A DNA stretch of 64,000 nucleotides from the NCBI GenBank assembly GCA_013368315.1, contig JAACJM010000142.1, forward strand, positions 1 to 64,000, read 5' to 3'. Under the pieces are notes generated by a model, which saw nothing but the letters and a program-made list of their open reading frames with translations, did no database searches and was not told where the DNA came from. Each line of letters begins with the position of its first letter. Position 1 is the first letter of the stretch. The stretch comes from Tetrapyrgos nigripes (lineage: Eukaryota > Basidiomycota > Agaricomycetes > Agaricales > Campanellaceae). A program made the position numbers and the translations under genes. Positions 31,239 to 43,931 of this stretch are shown here, piece by piece.

Positions 31239-33465
31239 GTACTTTTAGGACATTTAAATTGAGTTCCCACAGAAATTTAGGATGCAAAGTCAACTCAAAA
31301 CAGTACTTATTGAGTGGTCAGAATGGCAGTCAAAAGATTGACGTGGAAGTAGCTGTGCAGCTGCGGAATTCGACTTGGAGCTTTCTTGCAAGTTCTGCTT
31401 CATTTTTCACTGAGATTTTTGGAATACATATTCATATAGACTACTACTAATGGGTAGTCAAATAATATATGTGATGTTCTGCTTGAATAGTAGTGCAAAT
31501 ACGGGGAAACTGACCGTGTGAGTATTTAATGATTATGTCATAACTATGCAGCGCTGCCCGCCTATAGGTTTGCACCAGACTACATACATCACATGAAGAG
31601 TGTCAAGAAGTATCGTCAGTCTGGATACTCAAGACTGGGTGCCCACTGTTCTATGCCTAACTGCACCAAAAAACAACATACTGCTCAAAGCTACCTGTCA
31701 TAGCCTCATAACTTTGCGTTTTTTTCACTGAAACCGTAATGTTGTCTCATGAAAGGGATGTGGGCCAACGCTGCATGTGGCAAGTACGAGGCCACAGGAT
31801 TTCTCTTTACTGGAGTGGGAAGAAGCCAGATGAGGTGCAGAGGCCCAAAACTGGATGATAAGCAAACATGTGAACTGTTGAGGAAGAGAGAGGAAAAAAG
31901 AAAAGAAAGCAAGCGACGAAGAAGATGAGAGATTGAGAGAGAGAAGAGAGGAAAAAAGAAAAAAGAAAAGAAAGCAAGTGATGAAGAAGAAGACGAGAGA
32001 GAGAGAGAGAGAAAGATAATGAAAAATGAAAGAGAGCAAAAGAGAAAGGAAAGCAATAAAAAAAGAACAAGATGAAGAAAAAAGACAACAAAATGAAAGA
32101 TTAAGATTGGAAACTTTTGTTACTGATTGCAAAGATATTAGGTTCGTTCCAAGCCCCTTCTCTGATTGGCTGGATTTGTTTGCAGCACTTTATTGTTTAT
32201 CATTATTGATGTGCCTTCAGAGCAGGGGCTTGTTGCAAGATGGCAATTTTAGAGGGCTTGTAGAACGACTTTCTACTACCACTTCCTCCACTGTTCCCTA
32301 CCTCTGGCTTTCTCAGTACACTCTTACTATGTCATGCAACACCCTCCCTTACTCAGAATTCTACTGCTGGATGTAATTCTCAAGTAATCCTGTCATACTT
32401 TTTGGCCTTGGAGACAAAATCAAGACCTCTGAAAGACCATTGGGTGGTGGTAGTCTGAGTGCTCCAGGTGTGTCTAAAACATATGTTCATTATTACTAAG
32501 GATCATAACAATGCTTCCAAGTCATTTTTCATGCTCTAGTATACCCACCCATCATCCTCAGCATCTTTTTCAGTGTCAGCACCTCAAGAGTTAACCCCTA
32601 TTCCAAGTCCAGCAGTCCTTTCCACCTAGTCACCTCCCACTTCAGCTCCTCCTGTCCCAGACACTTCAATAAGGCCAACAACATCCTCTGGTACCTTTCT
32701 GGCCCTTAGTAGGGTATCACGGCATGCATTCTTCTTAGTGTAAAGACCAGCACCATGTTGTACTGCCACTGCCTCCACTATTTCTTCACGAACAAAGATG
32801 CGCACTGCTTCCAAGCCCCAGGCATCCTCCAGTCGGCATCCTATGGGCCTGGTCACCACTCAAAACTTTTCGCCTCCACCAACAATGCCTGCACCTGCTA
32901 CCATCAATCCATTAACATCATCTTCACCATATTACTGAGACCACACTTTTACATTACCAACTAATACCCCTATCCCACCAGCTACTCCCACTCCAAATTG
33001 TTAATAACTCCTGCTAGTGTGCACTAAAGTATTACCCCCTGCATGTACATCAAGGTGTCAGTAAGACACAAAGTAAAATGTACAAATAGAAAGAAGTTAT
33101 TGCTTCTTAGGCCTGGAGGGACATAAATCTCACTAAAACTTGTATTTATTTCTACCTATAAGGTTGCTCCAATGTTTCTGTCACCTAAAACTCCTTGTCG
33201 CAGCAGTGTTGTACCTTTTTTCGAACCTCATCACGCTGTGTGATGTATGTAACAATTTACTGCTCATATTGACCACCTTCCCTTCTCTGACACCTGTATT
33301 GCTAGCACATCCTCTGGAGGTGGAAAATACAATTCCAGGTCATCTATATGCACCTGAAGTATATGCTGCCCAGCCCGCTTGATCTCCATATTTCTCTTGC
33401 AAATTCAGTAGCCTCAAGAAGTCTCTGTCTCAATTCTGCATGTGACTCCCCTTAGCTGGCGAATA
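31239..33465. other. Gene-poor stretch with a GA-rich tract
   Basis: About 31880-32060 is a purine-rich tract (gagagagag, gaaaagaaag), which explains apparent low-complexity frames on both strands. A plus-strand segment near 32110-32230 and a Pro/Ser/Thr-rich segment near 32540-33000 could be decayed transposon coding sequence, but no domain is recognisable. Confidence 0.45.
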
Positions 33466-33744
33466 CACTGGGTGCAAACACTTGTAATTCCTTGGATATA
33501 CCAAGGAATTACATAAGACTTACACTGGTACACTCAATATGTAAGTCCACTTGACTTACTGAAGTATTACCAGGGACCATTGTGAGACTTCATGCCTTAC
33601 AATGGTCATATATAATTGTTTCATTTTTTTTGGTCTCTGGTAATACTTCAGTAAGTCAAGTGGACTTACATATTGAGTGTACCAGTGTAAGTCTTATGTA
33701 ATTCCTCTGTATATCCAAGGAATTACAAGTGTTTGCATCCAGTG
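33466..33744. mobile_element. CACTA-like MITE, 3-bp duplication ATA
   Basis: It starts CACTGGGTGCAAACACTTGT and ends with the near reverse complement (ACAAGTGTTTGCATCCAGTG). The inverted arms extend for over 100 bp, including aagacttacactggtacact and gtaagtccacttgacttact. ATA flanks both ends (33463-33465 and 33745-33747). TIRs starting CACTG and a 3-bp duplication are hallmarks of the CACTA superfamily. The end resembles that of the giant palindrome at 50228 (CACTGGAGGCAAATCC). Confidence 0.8.
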
Positions 33745-33747
33745 ATA

Positions 33748-34523
33748 TGTATTGTATATTAGATTTTATCAGGAATTTGGTGTACACAGTCTGATAGTGT
33801 ACCTTCTAAGCTACATTTTTGTCTCTTACAGTACATGTTTCCAGGAAGAATTGAATGAGCTAGTAAGCCGCCAATAAGCCCATCATTTGAAACATTTTCT
33901 CGCAAGCCCCTTCTAGCAAAGGGCGGAACTTCGCGGGGCTTGTTCCGAACCCACAAAGATATTGAGACAACATTGTTGTTTGGTCATGTTAAGAAATACA
34001 GTGGCTGCAGATATGGGCAAGGACTCGGAGGAAACCGGAAACAACAGCACGGGAGCAGACGGGATGAATATGCACCGCCACACACGGAAACGGAGTGTAA
34101 AGAACTCAGCCTCATTTCATTCGGCCTTGTAATGATGGCGACACGTATCACAAACAACGATAAGCTTCTTGTCCTTGTCCTTTCTCAGCGCAATGACCTT
34201 GTGATACAATATGTAGCTTTGATGTAACTCGCTGAACGACTCAAAGGAACTCAATTACTCAAAGCACTTCCGATTCTGCGTTTCTGATCGGTGAGGTCGA
34301 GATACGATGATGCAATTCGAGATATCCATGCGTTCTTTTGTGGGTGAGCAAGTGAACGTACTGGTGAGGTATCATTATGATACAATTCGGAGAGCTTTTA
34401 TCATGAGCAATACACGATGTGATGATGAGCGAATCAACTTTACGATTGCCACCTCTGTACACCACCGACCGAGAAGGCGCTGTAAGTCTAGTACTTGAAC
34501 AAAATGAGCACCGGTCATGATAT
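33748..34523. other. Gene-free stretch left of duplication copy 2
   Basis: No family, RNA gene or repeat recognised. Confidence 0.4.
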
Positions 34524-34666
34524 CCCATTGCAGATTAGTATGATCCTACAAAGCATTATGATCGTCTGTATACACAGTGCCTACAATTTTACGACAGTCC
34601 CCAATCAAAGGTAAAAACCGTACTCTCGTGAAAGTCCGTAGTCGAGGCGTCCAAAAATCAGAGAGA

Positions 34667-36127
34667 TCACTTGATAGCTGCAGAGGCTGGGATAACCTTT
34701 CCCTTCTTCCAGAATAGCCAGATTTGGAGAAGATCCTACAATATAACATGACTAGGCAATCAAGTTCCATCAATTAGAGCTCATACCTCATGCGTTCCGA
34801 ATATAAGAACGGCAGCAATTGGAACTGGCCAAAAAAGACGTAAATATCAAGTCTGAAAGCTGTGGAAACATCTTCAACTCACTGCAAGCGAGCACTATAT
34901 CAAGATCTGCAAGACCATTTACCGAATCTTGTATGAAAACCACAAAGAAGAATAAAAGGCCTGCCCTGTAAAAATGATCTCAATGCTTCATTTTCATAGA
35001 CAGAACACCTTGAAGATCGGACTTACACGACTGAGATCAAACCGAAAGCCGAAAAGATCGTAACCCGGATGAACATTGTTCGGAAAGCTCTGGCGGTGCG
35101 CAGGACCGAGGAACATTTCTTGAGCCGCCGATAGATGATAACTTTAGGCTAATCTATCAGAACAATGGGTAGCTCAGATTAACTATTTTTGAAGGGCGTA
35201 CCATTGAGTACCAGGACAGGAACAATGAATAACACCACAAGTGCAGCAGTTAACCTTCCCCTGAGGCAGTTTTTTCAGTTCGCATATAAGGAAATTTTCG
35301 AGACGGACACAAACGGTATGACTGTCTCCAGACTGCAATAGGATACCGTCGAGAAATGAGCTTCTTCCAGCACCAGTCCCACCTTTCCATCCACCATCAA
35401 TATCGCAAACAACAATCAGGAGGACGGGTGATGATCTTACTACCAGTGATTCAATCATAACGATGGAGAAGACGACATAAGGTAGGATCAAAATCTGTTC
35501 TTCCCTGTTAAAAGGCCTGAAATGAGGTAGAGCATCACTCACCATCAAGTTCCAGAATCGTTCTCCCTTGATTCTTTTTCCAGTCAGGCTGGTGTAGACG
35601 TTGAAGTAAAGCTAGACGACAGTGATCAGTACCCAAGGTAAAGATGACGATTCATGTAGTCTTACTTGAACGACTAAGCATAATGTCGCCGCAGCAGCGC
35701 TGAAAATAATACGAATTAGTATCCTGGACGTATAATATTATATCGGAGCTCACTAGGGAGGGGCGGCATATGTCAAAGACGATTGCGTCAGACATAAAGC
35801 AAAGGGAGGTTCGCGGTTATGACCTTGTCCAGCGAAGAACAGCAGGAGATACGATGTGCAAAAGACCATCCAGGAAATGAAGAAGTTGTACCATGTCATT
35901 TGCCGTCCCACAGAAGAGAACGGAGCTGTTAAAAGAACGACAACAGACCCTATAAGGCCGATTAGCTGGAGGGCAAGAAAGATGGAGAGCCGAACACCGA
36001 GATCGACAAGGTGCTCTGGTTCTGATGAGGACACATCAGTGAGTAACACTAGTAGGCTTTCGGACGAGTGCTCGCTTATACCTGTCTGTGCTTCATAGAT
36101 AACCGTAGTCCGCAGCTGAAGAGCCAT
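34667..36127 (-). CDS. Seven-helix receptor-like protein, copy 2 (possible splice defect)
   Basis: Starting at the ATG at 36127 it encodes MALQLRTTVIYEAQT, then EPEHLVDLGVRLSIFLALQL and the same helices and loops as the copy at 10024-11479. The tail is DLLQIWLFWKKGKVIPASAA and ends at 34667. One clear lesion: the acceptor of the fifth intron, CTAG in copy 1 (near 10764), is CTGA here (near 35416), and no in-frame replacement AG is nearby. Reading through keeps the frame open at first but puts the extracellular YCSLET segment out of frame. Copy 2 may therefore be mis-spliced or dying, unless an unusual splice site is used. Orphan receptor; ligand unknown. Confidence 0.7.
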
Positions 36128-36875
36128 CGACGTGGGCGAGGCACGTAAGAATCGGCTCTGCCGACTCGGGGGCACGGAAAAGTGCTAATAGCTCTCCTGG
36201 ATATCTACGAAAGAGTATGAAGCACGCAGTGCGGAGGTACAGGAACTTTAGGTTGCTACACCTCTACGGGTGATATATATATACTGGGTTGATCAGGCCA
36301 ACAGCATCAAGCGAAGTAGAAGCATTAAGTACATACCGTTCGGCGTTCAACCATCATCTCATCTGCTATGCTGTCTGTCCTCCATCATCAAATGACATGG
36401 GAACAATGATCCTATATTGGAACTTTGGGCGCTAATGCTGAGGCCGCCACCATAACCTGATACACCGAGGACTCCAGAATGCACTGACTCGGGCGGGAGC
36501 TGTTTTTGATCGATGAGCTCGGAAACTCGGAAATGCATCGACGCCTCCGTTATAATTACCGAAAACCCCTGTGGTGATGTCAAGCCACTGATGTGATTGT
36601 GGGTACGTAAATGGTTGCCGGAACTTGACAGAGACAGCCTCCATGCCTTGCTTACCTTGTTCTCGTTGGCTCTGCTGGTAACAGGGTTGCTTTGACGGAA
36701 AACGTGGGAGCAGACAGACATTCGGACCTGGAACTTGGGGACAATGATGGCAATGGAGGTAGAAGCTTCTTTTCGGCATCAGTACGTATACAAATGACTG
36801 CGTGCCGTACAAAGTTCGAAGTCATCAAACACCGCATCTCAACCGCGTTCCCTCCTACTGCTTTCTCCCCTCATC
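36128..36875. promoter_or_regulatory. Shared divergent intergenic region, receptor/BTA1 copy 2
   Basis: About 750 bp lie between divergent start codons. Just before the BTA1 ATG is a pyrimidine-rich stretch (ctttctcccctcatc) like basidiomycete initiator regions. Several blocks are shared with 11480-12232. Confidence 0.5.
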
Positions 36876-38605
36876 ATGAACCAGTTGCAGCGCGTCTTCG
36901 AACTCGCCATGCTCAGAAATGGAGTAGAAAAGCAGAAGGAAACGGCTCGACGATCTCTTCATGTCCATGTAAATTCCCCAGACACGTTCCTAAATAATCC
37001 CTAGCTAATCCCCCAGTCCCGTTAGCCTTGGCGAATCCCGTATATGGATTCGGCAGAGATCCTGAAAGAATTTGGGACTTTCATCTATGGTTTCACATGG
37101 GTGCGCCTCTTCCCTATGGCGCATATTTTATTCTTCTTGACGACTACTTACAGGAGGATCCTGAAGTCGACCTGAAGTTCCTGGACCTCACTGATTCTGA
37201 CACGATGTTTGTCGTTACTTCGGCAGGGGATAATGCATTGCATTATGCCATAGCGGCTTCACCACGTACCGTGAGGTGTTGGCGTTCTATATTCCTCTGT
37301 TCTTGCTCACGCTGTTGACCTGCAAAATAAAAATAAAAAAAGATTCATTGCGTGGATATGAATCCCTGGTGCGTCGCAAACCTCTGAGTCACCCTCTCCA
37401 TTTACTTACGACTTATTTTTCATTATTCCAGTCAGGGACACCTCTTGGAGCTGAAGCTGGCTTGTATCCATAGCCTCTCGTATTCCGATTTTTTCTCTCT
37501 TTTTGGTTTGGGGTATCATCCGAACTTTCTTGATTTGTTGGAGACCAAAATAGCACCGCATCTCTCGTCTGGCGCCTATCAGTTCTGGCGCTCCAATATC
37601 GACGCGTTCACCTCCTCGTCCTTCTACCTTCACGGATACAGTGGTTTCGCGGTCAAGACTTGCAAGTTCCTTTTCCGCATGATGGGATTGAGGAAAGATA
37701 TTGAGCAGATGTGCGAATGCGATACTCTCGAAGACCAGCAGTGCATATGGCAGAACAGGGTCAGACCAACGTTACTTAGTCCTTTCGCTGTCGCTCTGCT
37801 TCGGAATCCTACTTTCTGCTGGAATGCTCTGGGTGTACCCATGAATCAGCGAAAGATGTTGCTAGACGAAGGTGCGTATGATCTCAAGTTCTCCACTCGT
37901 TCATCTCCACTGATTGTGTTGACAAGGTGGAGTGTATGAATATGTGAAGGATACTATGGATCCCATGATATCCACTTATCTACTCAAGACACAGAACTAC
38001 TTTTACAGGGTGGTATGGCTCTTCGCCCTGATTTTTCCTTTTTTTTTTTTTTGGTCTGAACTGGGTGTTTATGGTTCCTAGGTGTTCCGCGGCCAGTACT
38101 CACCGTCATGCTGCCCAGAATATCTCACTTTGGCGGGTTTTTGCTCCCTCAAAGCCAATAATGGGAAACTTTTGGATAATTTCCGGATACATACCGACTC
38201 GATTACCAAGTGCATATCTTTGTGTTCTCCGCTCGAAGAAATCTGATCTATTATTTTCTAGTGTCCTTCATGGCATGTCTTCAAACTCAATTACTCGCTC
38301 GTTGATCATGGACCATCTTGATTGGTTTTCCGAGGGTTCAGAGGAGGTCGAGAAGGAAATTAGCGAACTTCATCGAGTCCTTGCCCCCGGTGGGTTGGTA
38401 TTTTGGCGTTCTGCAGCGAAGAATCCTTGGTATGCGTCTGTCTTCCAACGAGCTGGTTTTCTTGTGGAGCCCGTGGGCGTAAGAGGATCTGAGAAACCGC
38501 TCGATAGAGTGAACATGTGAGTTCCTTCCTGTTCCTTTTTCCAAGAAAACTGTTACTGATTTTTTCTTGAGGTACGCATCGTTCTGGAAAGCGATTAGAA
38601 CCTGA
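36876..38605 (+). CDS. BTA1: Betaine-lipid synthase, BtaA-type 3-amino-3-carboxypropyl transferase (DUF3419)
   Basis: Nine exons (36876-36968, 37026-37100, 37154-37270, 37343-37368, 37432-37871, 37927-38009, 38082-38209, 38262-38516, 38572-38605) sum to 1251 bp, or 416 residues, in one frame. Diagnostic segments are YGFTWEDPEVDLKFLDL, FVVTSAGDNALHYAIA with IHCVDMNPCQGHLLELK (the AdoMet-binding region), FCWNALGVPMNQR, MDHLDWF and APGGLVFWRSAA. BtaA moves the aminocarboxypropyl group of AdoMet to diacylglycerol, the first step to DGTS, a phosphate-free membrane lipid. Fungal BTA1 proteins normally fuse this domain to a BtaB-like N-methyltransferase. Here that part is missing: exon 1 begins in the interdomain linker. 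Either the gene is 5'-truncated, or a short form is made and a separate methyltransferase acts elsewhere. The 26-bp micro-exon (IHCVDMNPC) is essential for the fold. Confidence 0.88.
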
Positions 38606-41325
38606 CAGTTAGCATCCTTGGGCTGAGGTCTGCGAGTTGAGCGATTTTCGGACAGCACGGTTCTTCGTCTGCTCACTATTCATCTACGTCTATTCATTAT
38701 TCATGATCCTGGACCACTATATATTTATGTATTTTTCTCTTTTGGTATCACTCGAGTCTCTGAACGGTAGCTTCAATGATTTATTTCCTTAGATCCACGC
38801 AGTGAAAAACTACAACGCAGATAAATCTTGTCAGCTCAGTTATTTGAGTCACACGCCGTTGTTGCAGGACGAAGAAGACAGCAGAGAATCATTTTGACAA
38901 TCCAAGATATTACTGGTAGAATTCGTAATAGTAAATGCTCTGTATCTGTGATTGGCAATCACTACTGATAAGAGTCTCCTTTCTAAGAGATGGCTAAGAG
39001 ACCAGTAGGAACCCGAGACTGCCAGATCAAAATCCCAAATCAGACGGCGCAAAGCGCAACAGGGGGTGAGACGACGGAATGGATAGTACTAGTGGTGCAG
39101 TGTCCAATGGCTCCGAGTCAGCGCCTCGTTCCCATCCTCCCAATCGATTCAGTTTCGCGAAAGTTTCTTGGCTCAAGTCCCAGTACAGAAAAACGAGAGG
39201 AAGGTGGTCGACTAGACGCACCTAGTGTTCGCCAAGTTCGGTTCTGAACTTCGGTTCGGACTGAACTTTCTTGAACTGGACGCAAAGTTCGGTTTAGAGC
39301 TCGGGGAGAGTTGAGATCGAGTGGACGCGTCCGAATGCGTTCGAACGGGTATACCTGGCCGAGTTTGACAGAGCTGAGACGTGTGGCTTTTAGGTTTTTG
39401 CCTCACCACCATGTCCCTCGTACGTATGTCATGTTCCTGTTCTTTAGACCATGCCAGTGTCGTTGGAATGCACCAGACTAGGAACCAGCCCAAGGGAGTG
39501 ACAGAAACCACCTGGAATTCCCCAAAAATGTGTAAATTTTTTCCTGAGGGAGTTCGTCCCTGCTTCTCGCAGGCTCTTTCTCTTGACTCTGCAGGTATGT
39601 TTCAAACGTAAAAGCATGCTCCCAGCTATATCATTTGACCCTGTATAGCATAGCGACTGTGGGCCACACATAAAACTATAAATACTAGGTAGGTTTTTTC
39701 AACTTTTTTCTAGCAGTCCATCTCAAAATGCCTGACAATTGCGCCGTTGGTCCAGATGGAAAACTCCTCCCAAATCGATTGGTCGGGTATCTCGTCCTTG
39801 CCAATGAAAAGTGCCATATTGAACTGATGTCATGTCCGTCACCGTGCTGGCCGAATCATTGAAGCGGTAGCGGCTCTGGTTGGCTTGGATCCTTTGTTCA
39901 TAGACATAGCTGTTCTATGTGCTGTTGAATTGTAATCAGATCTACGTGGGCGTTACATGGAGAAAAGGCCCACATACATGTGCAGAGGCTGAAGGTCATC
40001 GAGTCATCATGTACTGAGCCTCCGGCGTTTTCTGAAATCCAAGATTTAGGCTGGGTCGCTTTGATATCTCGATAGTATGTACCAGTGAACTCTTATTCAG
40101 CCGAGGAGTACGTAGTTGGTAATCAGGATGAGCATGGCGAGAAGAGGGATTGAGGGTATATTGACTGAGTGAAGACGATAAGGCCATCGTCGATTCCGTA
40201 GTACACAGCGACAGAACCTGAAAACGCTGAAGGAGGGACTCGCAACACTGCGGGGAAATCTCAGGCTTGATCCGAACCGGAACAAACAGTGTCTAAGGCT
40301 ATTGACAAACAAAATATTTGACCTCCTAGAGCTCCCTCAAACACCATGCCGTCGTCACCATGAACTTCATCCAAAAAGCTGCTATTATGCCAGTTAGCTC
40401 GTCGTGGAAGCACAACCCCTTGAAGCTTCCTCCAGCTTTAGCGTAACCCACGTCCGAGTCGCCTTAGAGCCCTGTCCTAGTTCAAATCTTCGATCCGTAA
40501 GTCTATCACATTGGGCTTTATGACTGTCTCTGAAATATCACCGTAGGCCACGTTGTACAACTTGATCGTTTGATTGATATCTTTAAAGACGGCTGATGCA
40601 TACAGCCTACATCAACGCCAGGGAGCTCGATGGGATTTTCAAGTGCGTGTACTTGTCCTGATATCTCTACATTTATGAACTGACTCTTTCCAGTTTCGAC
40701 GTCGATCCCGGTCCACACGAAGACTCCGGTTTGGGCGACTTTCTCCGTCCAAAGTGCGTCCAAGGTAACTCAATTGTAGCGAATACTAGTTCTTGCCATG
40801 TGCGCGGTATCACCCCCCATGTACACTATATGCACCGTTCTCAAAGGCGTTTTTGCTATGAGGAGACATTCACTTCAATCTCAGGCTTATCATGGCGAGA
40901 ACTCACCGAAGTGGTCCATCGACTCGCATGCGTAGCTGCATTCTTCACAACAATTAACCAGTTGGCTGAAGAGGTTATGAAGCATGCCGGTTCCATGGCT
41001 AGTCTGCTTGTGATTGCGCTAGAAACTTTCAGACGGAGAAATTATCGACTCTTCGTGAGTATACAAGTCGCTACCTATCTTCATCCGTGACTAAGGAATC
41101 TTTCACTTTTCTCTATAGGTCGGCTTCAAGTTAGAAACCTACGGGCGACATCAAAGTCATTCATCATTTACTAGTCCCGAGCTCTTTGCCTACTCCATGT
41201 CTACATTCACCCACTAAATACTCTTGCTCATTGGGTATTGACAGCAAATTGACAGTGGACGCTTGGTGGACGCCATGAGGGCCAGTTTATGGGTCCGTTG
41301 TTACTAGAAAAATGCGTAGGCATTT
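38606..41325. other. Gene-poor region between BTA1 and repeat R
   Basis: No recognised family. There is a small cluster of gttcgg/aagttcg words near 39228-39290. Open frames near 40731-41090 on the plus strand lack known motifs, so a lineage-specific gene cannot be excluded. Confidence 0.4.
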
Positions 41326-41616
41326 GCAAGAGATATATACTCGAGCAGTCAGAGAACCTCACTCAGTAGTCATTGCAGCGAGGTAATTATCGCAAAGAGC
41401 ACGAAGGACGGTGGAGGTTTGGGTGAAAAACTTGGTGTATTTCTTCTGGCAGGCAATTCTCATCGAGTGAGTACTTTCACGCTCATTTCAGCAAGCAACG
41501 AGGGCCGAACCTTTTTCGCGTCACCTCTCACCAGAGAGATACAGATAATACAACAAGAGACGATCATGATTATTGCCAAGTCTTTAGATAACTACTAGTA
41601 CATATGCAAGTGTCCA
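41326..41616 (+). repeat. Dispersed repeat R, complete copy
   Basis: This about 290-bp unit contains, in order, gcatttgcaagagatata, tactcgagcagtcagagaac, ggcaattctcatcga, ctctcaccagagagatacag and attattgccaagtct. The two halves also occur separately at 8831-8980 and 7552-7795. It has no coding capacity. It could be a solo LTR or MITE of unknown family. Confidence 0.65.
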
Positions 41617-41690
41617 AGAATCGCGTCGAGAGATGATGATGATTAGAAAGTACATTGTAAGGAAGAAGCGTCTACCCGAGTCATTTCCAT

Positions 41691-42616
41691 TTAATCAACC
41701 TCCTCAACAGAAGGCCCATCTTCCGAAGGTGCACCAGCACCAGCACCAGCACCAGGGAATCCACCAGGAGCACCACCAGGAACACCCCCAGCCCCACCAT
41801 ACAACTTCTGCATAATCGGATTCGCAACCCCCTCCAACTCCTTCTGCCTCTCCTCATACTCCTCCTTGGACGCTTCCTGAGAATTATCCAACCACGAAAT
41901 CGCTTCGTTGACAGCTGACTCGAGTTTGGATTTGTCTGAAGGGTCAAATTTATCTGAGAGTTCGGGGGAGGTAAGAGAGTTGCGAAGGTTGTAGGCGTAG
42001 GATTCAAGCGAGTTTTTGGCTGTGATGCGGGAGGCGGCGGCTTCGTCTTCGGCTGTAGCAAAGAAGAGAGTCAGTATACGAAAATATAAAGAAGAAAAGA
42101 AAAAGATAAACACACCTTTATACTTCTCAGCCTCACTAACCATCCTTTCAATCTCCTCCTTACTCAACCTTCCTTTATCATTCGTAATCGTAATCCGACT
42201 GGACTTGCCTGTCGTCTTATCCGACGCAGACACGTTCAAAATCCCATTTGCATCCATATCAAACGTCACCTCAATTTGAGGAACACCACGAGGAGCGGGT
42301 GGAATGCCTTGAAGGTCGAACTTGCCTAGAAGGTTGTTATCCTTTGTACGAGCCCGTTCGCCTTCGTAGACTTGGATCGTGACGGCAGGCTGGTTGTCAG
42401 CGTAGGTGGAGAAGATTTCGGATTTTTTGGTGGGGACGGTGGTGTTGCGTTTGATGAGGGCGGTCATGACACCTCCGGCGGTTTCGATACTGTACAAAGA
42501 ACAAGTTAGAATAGAGTTTATAACAGAGAGACAAGAGAAACTCACCCTAATGAAAGAGGCGCAACATCAAGAAGCAACAAGTCCTGAGTCTTCTCTGAAG
42601 TGTCACCAGAGAGAAT

Positions 42617-42652
<36 letters not shown>

Positions 42653-43931
42653 GTCTGGGTTAATGCTCTTGTTGGGTTCTTTGCCGTTGAAAAAGTCGGA
42701 AACAAGCTTGACGATGCGAGGAATACGAGTGGATCCACCGACCAAGACGATATCGTGTACGTTAGCTTTGTCAATCTTGGAGTCGCGGAGGACCTTTTCG
42801 ACGGGCTCGAGGGTGCTGCGGAAGAGGTCCTGGCAGAGTTCCTCGAAACGGGCACGGGTGAGGGAAGTGTAGAAGTCGATACCCTCGAAAAGGGAGTCGA
42901 TTTCGATGGAGGTTTGGGCAGCGGAGGAGAGAGTCCGCTTGGCACGCTCGCAAGCGGTGCGGAGACGACGAAGGGCACGGGCGTTGGTGGAGAGATCTGA
43001 AACAGACAACAGGTCAGTATATACAATGCTACACTGAGATGAGTATATACAACGCACCTTTCTTGCTCTTACGCTTAAACTCCTGGACAAAGTGGTTTAC
43101 AAGACGGTTGTCAAAGTCTTCACCTCCCAAGTGAGTGTCTCCAGCGGTAGCCTTTACCTCGAAGATACCCTCTTCGATGGTGAGAAGAGAAACGTCGAAA
43201 GTTCCTCCACCGAGATCGAAGATGAGGACGTTGCGCTCGCCCTGGACTTTCTTGTCAAGACCATAAGCAATGGCGGCAGCGGTGGGCTCGTTGATGATAC
43301 GGAGGACGTTGAGGCCAGAGATAGTTCCGGCGTCCTTAGTAGCTTGTCGTTGGGAGTCATTGAAGTAGGCTGGGACGGTGACGACGGCGTTGGTGACTGT
43401 GGTACCGAGATAAGACTCGGCGGTCTCTTTCATCTTCAGGAGGACCATGGAGGAGATTTCTTCGGGAGACTACAAAGAGAGACAATGTCAGTAAGGAAAT
43501 TGGACACAGGCAGGATGATGATACGCACAAATTCATTCGTTTCGCCCCGATACTGTACTTCAATGTAAGGTTTACCGGCCTTGTTAGTGACCTTGAAAGG
43601 GAAGTGCTTGATGTCCGCCTGGACTTCGGCGTCGTCAAACTTGCGGCCAATCAGACGCTTGGCATCAAAGACCCTACAGATGAGAAAGTATGAGTACACG
43701 GTGTCAGAACGAAAAAGAACACAGAAAGACGTACGTGTTATGGGGGTTCATAGCGACTTGGTTCTTGGCGGCATCACCAATAAGGCGCTCAGTGTCGGAG
43801 AAGGAAACGTAGGAAGGCGTCGTCCGGTTGCCTTGGTCATTGGCAATGATTTCAACCCGGTCGTTTTGCCAGACACCGACGCAGGAGTAAGTAGTACCGA
43901 GGTCGATACCGATAGCTTTTGAGGAAGACAT
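41691..43931 (-). CDS. Cytosolic HSP70 chaperone (SSA type)
   Basis: Six exons (43735-43931, 43529-43673, 43058-43469, 42546-42996, 42116-42489, 41691-42052) sum to 1941 bp, or 646 residues, a normal cytosolic HSP70 length. The ATPase domain shows [48 protein letters not shown] and [13 protein letters not shown]. The substrate-binding domain follows ([20 protein letters not shown]). A helical lid and a GGxPG-rich linker lead to the C-terminal EEVD, which docks TPR co-chaperones and marks the cytosolic/nuclear class. There is no signal peptide. No frame break was seen, and all introns are GT-AG. A TATA box and heat-shock-element-like words lie upstream. The product folds nascent and stress-damaged proteins with J-proteins and exchange factors. 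Confidence 0.97.

Larger units (their letters stand above)
34524..37100. repeat. Segmental duplication, copy 2 (receptor/BTA1 pair)
   Basis: Collinear with 9884-12455 and in the same orientation. The BTA1 gene continues beyond the homologous block here, while copy 1 is cut by a transposon at the corresponding point. The left boundary lies in a short AT-rich word shared by both copies. Confidence 0.85.

Noticed and set aside
31706..32132. Hydrophobic Ser/Phe/Leu-rich frames on the minus strand that look like membrane proteins
   Set aside because: They are the complement of a GA-rich low-complexity tract (31880-32060) and overlap in three frames.
37028..37318. A plus-strand frame starting MANPVYGFGRDPER as the start of BTA1
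   Set aside because: It reads through the intron at 37101-37153 in the wrong frame. Splicing from the ATG at 36876 gives the conserved GTFIYGFTWEDPEVD junction instead.
43092..43922. Plus-strand frames of up to 158 residues opposite HSP70
   Set aside because: They are antisense shadows of a highly conserved minus-strand gene.
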